Shown here: positions 1 to 5,967 of the stretch, in pieces
Layout: each line of letters begins with the position of its first letter
Position numbering within the stretch: position 1 is the first letter of the stretch
NCBI GenBank assembly: GCA_022839525.1
Contig: JALHET010000132.1
Location: 1 to 6,118, forward strand
Reading direction: 5' to 3'
DNA length: 6,118 nucleotides
DNA from: Lentisphaerota bacterium
GTDB lineage: Bacteria; Verrucomicrobiota; Kiritimatiellia; RFP12; UBA1067
Notes under the pieces: model-generated
The model's database searches: none
The model's input: only the letters and a program-made list of their open reading frames with translations
What the model was told of the DNA's origin: nothing
Translations under genes and position numbers: made by a program

Positions 1-1
1 C

Positions 2-622
2 GTTGCGGAGTCCGTTACCCGCCGTTTTTGGCAAGACGTCCCCTTTATTCGGAGACGCGCTAATTCATTCGCGTTTCCTGTGGCCGCAGTTTTGGGATTC
101 GAATACCGTTTTGCTGAACGCTGCGCCGACAAGTATTCAAAGTTGAAGGTCGATCAACAAAAAGACCTTCTCGAACTTGCGCGAATGTTTGATTCCGGCA
201 TAGAGAGTATCAGTGTTGCGTCCGAAAACTGCCGACCTTACCTGAGGGTTGAACACAAGGATTTTGGCGAGGCGCCGCTCATGGTTTTTGGAGACGGCAT
301 GAAGCGTGTGCTTTTCATAGCGACGGGACTCGTTACAGCCAAAAATGGCCTCTTACTTTTGGATGAGATCGAGGGCGGTATCCATGCGTTCGTTTTGCCG
401 GAGATCATGAAGTGGTTGTTCGAGGCGGCACGGGAGTATCACATTCAGATCTTTGCAACAACTCACAGCCTTGAGGCTATAGATGCTGTGCTCTTATCTG
501 CAAAAGAGACGCCCGATGAATTCGTCACGTACCGTCTGAGCAGAGAAGATCATCTCGCCAAACGGTTGAACTATAACCTGCTGACAGACCTTCGGGTTCA
601 TGGCGGCTTGGAGATCAGATAA
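2..622 (+). CDS. AAA/ABC-type ATPase (AAA_21/AAA_15, OLD-like), C-terminal part, 5' truncated by window edge
   Basis: The reading frame is open from base 2 to the TAA at 620-622 (206 codons), so this is the 3' part of a longer gene. The GTG at 80 is an internal valine rather than the start. Residues below are counted from base 2. An ABC-like signature FGDGMKR is at about 96-102. A Walker B strand follows, LLLLDEIEGG, at about 117-126, with Asp-Glu acidic residues. The switch-histidine motif FATTHS is at about 151-156. This order is that of SMC/RecF-like ATPases of the AAA_21/AAA_15 group. Walker A and the N-terminal lobe must lie before the window. Such proteins bind and hydrolyse ATP as dimers, often controlling a partner nuclease. 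The next gene, 3 bases downstream, is TOPRIM-like, so the two are almost certainly co-transcribed and may form one complex. Family assignment is firm; a defence role is inferred from the pairing. Confidence 0.88.
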   Translation, partial: VAESVTRRFWQDVPFIRRRANSFAFPVAAVLGFEYRFAERCADKYSKLKVDQQKDLLELARMFDSGIESISVASENCRPYLRVEHKDFGEAPLMVFGDGMKRVLFIATGLVTAKNGLLLLDEIEGGIHAFVLPEIMKWLFEAAREYHIQIFATTHSLEAIDAVLLSAKETPDEFVTYRLSREDHLAKRLNYNLLTDLRVHGGLEIR

Positions 623-625
623 TCC

Positions 626-1450
626 ATGCGTGTCGATCTCATCGCAGTTGAAGGTGCACACGACTTTGCTTTTGTTCAGCGACTACTCAGCGTTTTCGGT
701 TTTGAACAGAAGAGAAAATTGGATAACCCGGAAAACCCCTCGGAAAACATCCCGTCCGAGTTTCGAGAGTTAGTTCCTAAGACATTCCCAATAAACGAAG
801 AGCGTGATATCCACAAACGCTCTGACGTTCCCGCTTTCCATGTCAAAGACGAACAGTGTGTGGTTCTGATTTCTACTGGAGGTGACTCCAAGCTTGTGGG
901 GGGGGTGTCTTCTGCGATTGTAATTCTGGACAAGACTGATATTCGCCCGTCATCGTTTGGTTTTATTTTGGATGCAGACAGTAATCCGCCTAAGCAATTT
1001 GATAAACTGAAAACCGAGTGGGGCGAAAAAAGTAAAGACAATGAATTACTCGGGACGTACACGTTCCCTTCACATGTCGGCGTTTGTACCACAGGTACAT
1101 GTCCGTTTGGCGTGTTCGTTATGCCCGACAATCAGAGCAGCGGCTCTTTAGAAACGCTCCTCCTGCAACGGGCGAAAGGTGTTTATCCAGTCCTGCATAA
1201 AAAGGCTGACGACTTTATTCAAGTCGTTAAGAACACCAAAGACGCGATTCCGCCCGGATCAGAACTGAGCTCGAAGGGGCAAAATGAGGGCAAGGCCGTC
1301 CTTCACGCCATGACCAGCGTATTGAAGCCTGGGAAGACCCTTCAGGCCAGTATCAGCGATAATGAATGGGTTCCTCAAGCCCCGGATCAAATTCCAGATT
1401 TTTTTCTACCACTTATGAAGTATCTCTCGCAACTTCTCGATCTGAATTAA
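626..1450 (+). CDS. TOPRIM-like protein of the DUF3226 type, partner of the upstream ATPase
   Basis: This complete 274-residue protein starts at ATG 626, 3 bases after the ATPase stop, with a GGAG at 610-613 inside the upstream gene. TOPRIM-style features appear in order. VEGAHD at 8-13 holds the conserved Glu9. FILDADSN at 113-120 holds the acidic Asp116-x-Asp118 pair. VMPDN at 165-169 is followed by GSLETLLL (Glu176), the Gly-x-Leu-Glu pattern typical of DUF3226. The C-terminal segment with KAVLHAMTSVL and ASISDNEW also fits that family. TOPRIM domains bind Mg2+ and act as nucleases or primase/topoisomerase modules; nuclease activity here is inferred. The insert at about 30-75 looks variable. 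A run of eight G residues at 898-905 lies between the GGDSKL stretch and the Asp-x-Asp motif, so slippage there would remove the acidic site. An alternative is a regulatory, non-nucleolytic TOPRIM protein. Confidence 0.85.
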   Translation: MRVDLIAVEGAHDFAFVQRLLSVFGFEQKRKLDNPENPSENIPSEFRELVPKTFPINEERDIHKRSDVPAFHVKDEQCVVLISTGGDSKLVGGVSSAIVILDKTDIRPSSFGFILDADSNPPKQFDKLKTEWGEKSKDNELLGTYTFPSHVGVCTTGTCPFGVFVMPDNQSSGSLETLLLQRAKGVYPVLHKKADDFIQVVKNTKDAIPPGSELSSKGQNEGKAVLHAMTSVLKPGKTLQASISDNEWVPQAPDQIPDFFLPLMKYLSQLLDLN

Positions 1451-1550
1451 AAAGGGAAGAGGGGGCGATCATCGAACAGGAGCCAGAAAGGATAACGAGC
1501 AAATTCTATGCACGAACATGCCTTATAGGACAAACTCAAGAGGGATGACT

Positions 1551-3938
1551 ATGAAACGACTCTCAACTATAGCGTTGATGCTTGCCGGCACCAGTTGTGT
1601 CGTGTTGACATTGATCAGTGTCGGTTGCCGGTGCTCCTTATTCGGGAAGCCGTATCTCGCAAAAGACGGGAAAACGGCCTATACCATCGTCTGTCAGGAC
1701 GACGAACCCATGCTCGAGGTCACACAGCAAAGCGCCTCGGGCGAGCTGAAGCTTTATTTGGAGCAAATGACCGGCGCGACCTTTCCGGTCGTGAAGGAAT
1801 CGGAGTTCAACGGGAAGACCCCGGCGCTTTACGTCGGGAACACAACGTACGCCCTGAAACACGGCGTGGATCCCCAGGCCATGGCTGTTGAGGCCTGGAC
1901 GTACAAAACCGTCGGCGACGGGATGATCTTCGCGGGTGGGAAGAACAACGGCGCGCTGCTGGCGGTCTGCGAATTTCTCGAACGCGAGCTGGGGTGCCAC
2001 TGGTTCACGTTCGAGTCCACGTACGTCCCGAAACATCCTGAGCTGGCTCTCCAGCCGTGGAATCGCAGCGGGGAACCGGCCTTCAGTCACCGCGAGATTT
2101 ACGTTTCGCACTGGGGACTGTCCCGCGAAATGAATCTGGCGTATCAGAAATTCATCAAGCGCAACCGCGCGAATGTGTTCGACTCGCCGCTGCGCGTCTC
2201 GCGTCAGACAGGGACGTGCCACACGTTCTATCAATACGTCTCGTGGAAAAAGTATTTCGCCACCCATCCGGAGTACTTCAGCATGAACGCGAAAGGCGAG
2301 CGCTTCCACGGCGACACGATGCACAGCGGCGGGCAGCTCTGCTTGAGCAATCCCGAGGTCGCGGATGTTATTCTCAACCAGCTCCGCGAATTCATAAAAA
2401 AAGACCGGGCCACGCTCCCGCCTGAAAAATGGCCCACCCTCTACGACATTTCGCAAAACGACAATGCCAGTTTCATCTGTTTCTGTCCCGCGTGCAAAGC
2501 GATCACGGAACGCGAGGGGAGCGAGGCCGCGCTGACGCTGACGTGCTTCAACAAGGTCGCGCGCGAGATCGCGAAAGAGTACCCGGATGTCATCATCCAG
2601 ACGTTTGCGTATGTCTCGACAGAGCGCGCACCAAAAACGTTACGGCCGGAAAAGAATATTTTGCTCCGCTGGTGTGACCTGTACACCCGCAGCGACTGCT
2701 ACCGCCCGATCACCAGTCCGTTCAACGCCTCACGCAAGGAGCAGCTCGACGGCTGGAAGGCGGTCGGCGCGAACATCGCGCTGTGGGACTATTGGAACAT
2801 GGGGATTCTGAAAGGCCCCTATTTCAAGCCGCCGCGCGTGGAAACCATGGTGGACGCCATTGCCGGCGATGTCCGCTACTACCGCGAAACAGGCGTGAAA
2901 ACGTTTTTCACGGAAATGGAGACGCACATCCATTCCAACCCGCAGAATTTCGTCGACCTGCAGATCTGGCTGGGGTACCAGATGATCAACGATCCGGATC
3001 AGGACGAGGCGGCGCTCATCCGGGCGTATATGGAAAAGCATTACGGCCCCGCCGCCGCGCCGATGACGGCGTTTCTGAACGACTTGCGCCAAGCGGTCGC
3101 AAGCGAGAAAAAAGCGCTGATTTACATCACCAATCCGATCCGCGAATACCAGACGGCCGAGTTCCTTGGCCGCGTGCTGGGGTATCTGCGGCAGGCTCAG
3201 GCGCTCGCGCCGGAAGGGTCGGAGTACCGGCGGCGCGTGAACAAAGAACTCATCACGCCGCTGGCGGTGATCCTCTCCAACTCGCAACTGACGCCGGCCC
3301 AGAATCCCCCGCTGCGGAGACCGGAGCTTGCCGCAGAATACGGGATGCTCAGCAAAGAGCAAATCACAGCCTATTGCAGTCCTGAAAAGCAGAAAGAGTT
3401 CCTGAAACTTCTGGCCGACGAGATGGAGACACTCACGTACGAACTTCCCACGCCGCCGCAGTTTGCGCATATCCTTAAGGAGCGCATCCAGAAATTCGGG
3501 CATCCTGTTTTCAATTCTGTGACGAACGATCCCGACTCTGTTGTGGGGCGGGCCATGTGCTCGCCGGACAACAAGCCGGCCCTGCACGATATGACAAAGC
3601 CGGGACCCGCCAGCCTGCTGCCCTCTTGGTTCGGCGTGTATGACTCGCAAACGAAAAAATCCCTTCAGTTCAGGACTCCGGCGGTGCCGCAGGACGAAAA
3701 ATACCACTGGTATAAACTCGGCACCTTTGAGTTCGGCCGCAGCACCATTGTCTGGGGCTGGTTCTGGATTCTCAGCGCGGACATGCGGGGCGCGTGGACC
3801 AACGCGGACGGTCTGGCGGACTACAACACATGGGAAGTCTGGGTTTCGGCTAAATTCACCGGCCCGGCGTATGTGCCGGGTTCCGTGAAGCCGAACCGCG
3901 TTTGGATGGATCAGGTGGTTCTGGTAAAGCCGGAATAG
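1551..3938 (+). CDS. DUF4838 domain protein, putative secreted glycoside hydrolase-like lipoprotein
   Basis: The ATG at 1551 is chosen because AAGAGGG at 1538-1544 sits 6 bases before it and a signal peptide begins there; upstream in-frame ATGs at 1518 and 1545 fit less well. The product is 795 residues. Residues 1-26 have a basic start, a hydrophobic core and a lipobox-like SVG-Cys26, suggesting lipid anchoring after export. Residues 35-165 resemble the N-terminal domain of GH67/GH20-type enzymes (GELKLYLEQMTG, then ALYVG). The DUF4838 core follows: HREIYVS near 180, the hallmark DISQNDN at 299-305, a Cys310-x-Cys312-x2-Cys315 cluster, and LWDYWNMG near 411-418. HYGPAA near 497-502 closes the barrel region. 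The last 250 or so residues are not recognised; they include a Trp-rich end (about 700-770) that could be a beta-sandwich or carbohydrate-binding module. DUF4838 proteins are abundant in polysaccharide-degrading PVC and Bacteroidota bacteria, but the substrate cannot be read from sequence. No sulfatase or transporter is adjacent in the window. Confidence 0.88.
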   Translation: MKRLSTIALMLAGTSCVVLTLISVGCRCSLFGKPYLAKDGKTAYTIVCQDDEPMLEVTQQSASGELKLYLEQMTGATFPVVKESEFNGKTPALYVGNTTYALKHGVDPQAMAVEAWTYKTVGDGMIFAGGKNNGALLAVCEFLERELGCHWFTFESTYVPKHPELALQPWNRSGEPAFSHREIYVSHWGLSREMNLAYQKFIKRNRANVFDSPLRVSRQTGTCHTFYQYVSWKKYFATHPEYFSMNAKGERFHGDTMHSGGQLCLSNPEVADVILNQLREFIKKDRATLPPEKWPTLYDISQNDNASFICFCPACKAITEREGSEAALTLTCFNKVAREIAKEYPDVIIQTFAYVSTERAPKTLRPEKNILLRWCDLYTRSDCYRPITSPFNASRKEQLDGWKAVGANIALWDYWNMGILKGPYFKPPRVETMVDAIAGDVRYYRETGVKTFFTEMETHIHSNPQNFVDLQIWLGYQMINDPDQDEAALIRAYMEKHYGPAAAPMTAFLNDLRQAVASEKKALIYITNPIREYQTAEFLGRVLGYLRQAQALAPEGSEYRRRVNKELITPLAVILSNSQLTPAQNPPLRRPELAAEYGMLSKEQITAYCSPEKQKEFLKLLADEMETLTYELPTPPQFAHILKERIQKFGHPVFNSVTNDPDSVVGRAMCSPDNKPALHDMTKPGPASLLPSWFGVYDSQTKKSLQFRTPAVPQDEKYHWYKLGTFEFGRSTIVWGWFWILSADMRGAWTNADGLADYNTWEVWVSAKFTGPAYVPGSVKPNRVWMDQVVLVKPE

Positions 3939-3970
3939 CGGCGGCCATACCGGGCGAACGGCAAGCAAGA

Positions 3971-3996
3971 GGGGTGACATGAAAAAGGCTGCGTGA
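3971..3996 (+). pseudogene. Orphan ribosome-binding site and five-codon ORF, probable decayed gene start
   Basis: AAGAGGGG (3967-3974) is followed 4 bases later by ATG at 3979, which opens MKKAA and stops at TGA 3994-3996. The leader closely resembles that of the DUF4838 gene (AAGAGGG, then an ATG followed by AAA). MKK plus small residues is also how many exported proteins begin. No longer forward ORF follows convincingly before the convergent methyltransferase gene ends at 4085. The simplest reading is the remnant of a truncated downstream gene; a chance match or a tiny leader peptide cannot be excluded. Confidence 0.35.
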
Positions 3997-4000
3997 CCGT

Positions 4001-4026
4001 GCCGCGGCTGAAGATCACGCCGCGGC
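4001..4026. terminator. GC-rich hairpin between convergent genes, possible bidirectional terminator
   Basis: GCCGCGGC occurs at 4001-4008 and again at 4019-4026. Because the 8-mer is its own reverse complement, the two copies form a perfect 8-bp stem, which can extend by TGA/TCA (4009-4011 with 4015-4017) past one bulged C. It lies between the forward DUF4838 gene and the reverse methyltransferase gene, where a terminator is expected. There is no T-tract immediately after the stem on the plus strand. On the minus strand a run of five T (opposite 3982-3986) comes about 14 bases after it. The hairpin is seen in the sequence; termination is inferred. Confidence 0.4.
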
Positions 4027-4084
4027 CTGCCACGCTGAGCGCCAGCAGAAAGTGATCGCGGAAACGGGTGTGCCCGCGAAGCGC

Positions 4085-4939
4085 TCACGAGTAAAAATTC
4101 TGGACGCGCTCCAGGACGTCGAAGCCTTCGGCGGCGAGACAGTCGTCGAAGCACTGCAGGGCGGGGTGGCCTTCCGGAAGAATCGCGTAGGGCACCTTGA
4201 CGGAACCGATCACGGTGTCGAGGCCCAGGGGCATCGCGCGTGTGAGGAAGGCGCTGGCCAGTTGGGCTTTCACGGGGGAGCCGTCGGGCCGTTTGGACGG
4301 CAGCATGACGGTGAAGTTGCTGAGTCCGACCGAAACGTGGACACCGGCGAAGTCGGCGTCGTCGCGGATGAGCCGGAGCGCGCCCATCAGGCGGCGGAGG
4401 TTGTTTTCGGTGTCCGTGGCGAGGGGGGCGATGCCCGGATCGAAGATGCAGTCCTGATTCGCGATACCGTGGCGGCGAGCGGTCTCGAGGAGAAGTTTCG
4501 CGGCGGCGTACGTATCCTCGGCGGTGATGCAGGGCAGCCCCGTGCCGTCCTTGAGGTTTTCGGAAACCAGCAGGATGGGGCGGAACAGTTTGACGGCGAG
4601 GAGGCCGAACATTTCCATGCGCAGGGGCGAGATGGAGTTGAGGATGGGCGTGCCGCACGCGGGGTCGTAGGCTTCGAGCCCGGCCTTGGCTGTGGCGAAG
4701 TCGGGCGAGTCGATCGAGAGCGGTTTGCCGGTGGCGGTCTGGACGGCGCGGATCACCCCGGCCATGAAGTCGGGCGGGCGCGGGCCGACGTTGACGTCAA
4801 TGTAGGCGGCGCCGCGTTGATCTTGGGCGGTTGCGAGGCTCATGATCCCCGCGAGATCATTGGCGTCGAAGAGCGCGCGGGTGGAGGGTACGGAGTCGTT
4901 GATGCTTTCGCCGATGAGGGTGAGTCCTTGGAGGGGCAT
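4085..4939 (-). CDS. Pterin-binding methyltransferase, methyltetrahydrofolate:corrinoid methyltransferase type (MeTr/AcsE-MtgB-like)
   Basis: This 284-residue protein starts at the ATG complementary to 4937-4939, with AGGAG (opposite 4947-4951) 7 bases upstream. Length and motifs match the single-domain TIM-barrel MeTr group of pterin-binding enzymes. IGESIN at 9-14 corresponds to the family's IGERIN. IDVNVG is at 47-52, IDSPD at 76-80 (Asp77), LNSIS at 100-104 (Asn101), FDPGIAP at 166-172 (Asp167) and VGLSNFT at 204-210 (Asn208). AFLTRAMPLGLD is at 230-241. Asp77, Asn101, Asp167 and Asn208 align by motif with the residues that bind folate and support methyl transfer in AcsE, so the enzyme is probably active. 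Known members move a methyl group between methyl-tetrahydrofolate and a corrinoid protein in the cytoplasm. It lacks the DHPS active-site pattern. No corrinoid protein, reductive activase or acetyl-CoA synthase gene lies in this window, so the methyl donor or acceptor (acetogenesis, glycine betaine, methylamines, methoxy compounds) is unknown. It lies downstream of the PHP-like gene on the same strand. Confidence 0.88.
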   Translation of the reverse strand: MPLQGLTLIGESINDSVPSTRALFDANDLAGIMSLATAQDQRGAAYIDVNVGPRPPDFMAGVIRAVQTATGKPLSIDSPDFATAKAGLEAYDPACGTPILNSISPLRMEMFGLLAVKLFRPILLVSENLKDGTGLPCITAEDTYAAAKLLLETARRHGIANQDCIFDPGIAPLATDTENNLRRLMGALRLIRDDADFAGVHVSVGLSNFTVMLPSKRPDGSPVKAQLASAFLTRAMPLGLDTVIGSVKVPYAILPEGHPALQCFDDCLAAEGFDVLERVQNFYS

Positions 4940-4960
4940 GGGGTGGCTCCTGTTGGGAGG

Positions 4961-5009
4961 TTACACGTTACAGGTTACAGGTTATAGGCGATAGGTTACA
5001 GGTTGGGGG
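4961..5009. repeat. Degenerate 7-bp tandem repeat (TTACAGG / CCTGTAA), about seven units
   Basis: Reading in sevens from 4961 gives ttacacg, ttacagg, ttacagg, ttatagg, cgatagg, ttacagg and ttggggg, followed by acaggcg. Three units are identical and the others differ at one to a few positions. The array fills most of the 93 bases between the PHP-like gene and the methyltransferase gene and ends 10 bases before the latter's AGGAG. Heptameric arrays of this kind occur in intergenic DNA of several bacterial groups. Role unknown: slippage-prone spacer or protein-binding array are both possible. Confidence 0.75.
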
Positions 5010-5032
5010 ACAGGCGCAAAACCCTCCGTGAC

Positions 5033-5896
5033 TTATGGGCGTTTGGGTTGCCAGAGGTCGGCGGGCTGGAGGTTGAGAAGTTCGATCACGTCGAACCAGC
5101 GGGAGAGGTCTTTAGGTTTGCCGTCGAAGTTATTGGTGCCGAACGAGAATTTCGCGCCCATGGCTTTGGCGAGTTTGAGGAACGCGGGCTTGGGGTAGGC
5201 GGAGCCGGCCTGGATTTCTAGCGCGACGCCCTTCTCCACGGCCTTGGCGATGAGCTGGCGCATGCGCGGCTCAGTCCAGAGCTGGTCGTAGCGGTTGGAG
5301 ATGCAGGGCGGCAGGTAGGTGGGGTTGGCGAGGATGGAGACGGGCTCGTCGAGGATGCGCAGGTTATGGGCGAAGTAATCGCGCATCCAGGCTTCGGGGT
5401 CTTCGATGGCGACTCCCGGAAGCCAGAGGCGGCGCGGTTTGCCTTCGGCGGTGACGCCCATGATCATCGTGTCGGCGAGAACAAAATCGAGCCGCTTGAG
5501 GAGCGCGGGATCGATCCGGGCATGCCAGTCGCGGTCATTGACTTGGATGCCGACCGGGAGGCGCGCGCCGTTGGCGCGGGCGCGCGAACAGTCGTCTATG
5601 AAGGCGGCGAGGGCGGCGTTGCTGTTGAGGGGCCACTCGCGGCCGTGGTTCTCGAGAACGGCGCTGCGGATCCCGCTCCTCTCCTGGCGGAGAGCCGCCT
5701 TTCCGGGGGTCATGCCGCCGCGGATGTGGATGTGGTAATCCGTGAGGGTGAGGTTGCGGGCTTGGGCTTGGGCGAGGCCGCGGCGGAAGGCCTCAGTCTG
5801 AGGGTACAAGAAATCAGATGAAGGGGAGCCGCCCGCCTGAAGCAGGGACGCGCAGAAAACGGGGAAAAAGAAACCGGACACAAACATGAGGCGCAT
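5033..5896 (-). CDS. Exported PHP-like metal-dependent hydrolase with divergent metal ligands
   Basis: The product is 287 residues if it starts at the ATG complementary to 5894-5896. AGGAG (opposite 5911-5915) lies 14 bases upstream, rather far. A longer in-frame GTG start at 5935 is unlikely because the TATAAT box is only 2 bases upstream of it, so transcription would begin inside that extension. Residues 1-23 form a hydrophobic, phenylalanine-rich signal peptide, suggesting export. PHP-type barrel motifs follow: TDYHIHIRGG (His55-x-His57) and VLENHG at 80-85 (Glu82, His84). Others are a strand DFVLADT at 137-143, ANPTYLPP at 190-197, ALEIQAG at 225-231 (Glu227), and FSFGTNNFD at 250-258 where the family usually has Ser-Asp-Ala-His. 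PHP domains hydrolyse phosphoesters or related bonds using a two- or three-metal centre. Here His55, His57, His84 and Glu227 are kept, while the third histidine and the terminal Asp-x-His are absent, so the metal site is probably reduced or altered. The substrate is unknown. Other amidohydrolase-like barrels are a weaker alternative. Confidence 0.72.
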   Translation of the reverse strand: MRLMFVSGFFFPVFCASLLQAGGSPSSDFLYPQTEAFRRGLAQAQARNLTLTDYHIHIRGGMTPGKAALRQERSGIRSAVLENHGREWPLNSNAALAAFIDDCSRARANGARLPVGIQVNDRDWHARIDPALLKRLDFVLADTMIMGVTAEGKPRRLWLPGVAIEDPEAWMRDYFAHNLRILDEPVSILANPTYLPPCISNRYDQLWTEPRMRQLIAKAVEKGVALEIQAGSAYPKPAFLKLAKAMGAKFSFGTNNFDGKPKDLSRWFDVIELLNLQPADLWQPKRP

Positions 5897-5937
5897 GGGG
5901 AAAACAAGGTCTCCTGAAGAAGTTTTAACGGGCACGG

Positions 5938-5967
5938 ATTATAACATGGGGGTGCCGGAAATGCGAA
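5938..5967 (-). promoter_or_regulatory. Sigma-70-type promoter for the PHP-like gene and probably the methyltransferase gene
   Basis: The minus strand carries a perfect TATAAT opposite 5938-5943, with TTCGCA (4 of 6 match to TTGACA) opposite 5962-5967 at an 18-base spacing. Transcription would begin near 5930, giving a leader of about 35 bases before the ATG at 5896. This position argues against the longer GTG start. The -10 is strong and the -35 is moderate; no operator-like dyad is obvious beside it. Confidence 0.5.

Noticed and set aside
1366..1548. Forward 60-codon ORF bridging the TOPRIM and DUF4838 genes
   Set aside because: It overlaps the TOPRIM C-terminus in another frame, has no good ribosome-binding site and its low-complexity product is not protein-like.
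1518..1550. Upstream ATG at 1518 as start of the DUF4838 protein
   Set aside because: It lacks a nearby ribosome-binding site and would put eleven polar residues before the signal peptide, whereas ATG 1551 has AAGAGGG at ideal spacing.
1638..2456. Minus-strand open frame of 272 codons
   Set aside because: It lies antisense to the conserved N-terminal half of the DUF4838 protein and shows no domain-like pattern.
2730..4658. Minus-strand open frame of 642 codons
   Set aside because: It runs antisense through the DUF4838 gene and in another frame through the methyltransferase gene, is rich in Arg, Pro and His, and has no recognisable motif; it is a GC-driven shadow.
4052..4987. Plus-strand open frame of 311 codons
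   Set aside because: It is exactly antisense to the methyltransferase gene, whose folate-binding motifs and ribosome-binding site are clear; its Gly/Glu/Val/Ala-rich product is typical of a reverse-complement shadow.
5897..5935. N-terminal extension of the PHP-like protein from the GTG at 5935
   Set aside because: The TATAAT box ends 2 bases before that GTG, so the transcript would start within the extension, and the extension would precede the signal peptide.
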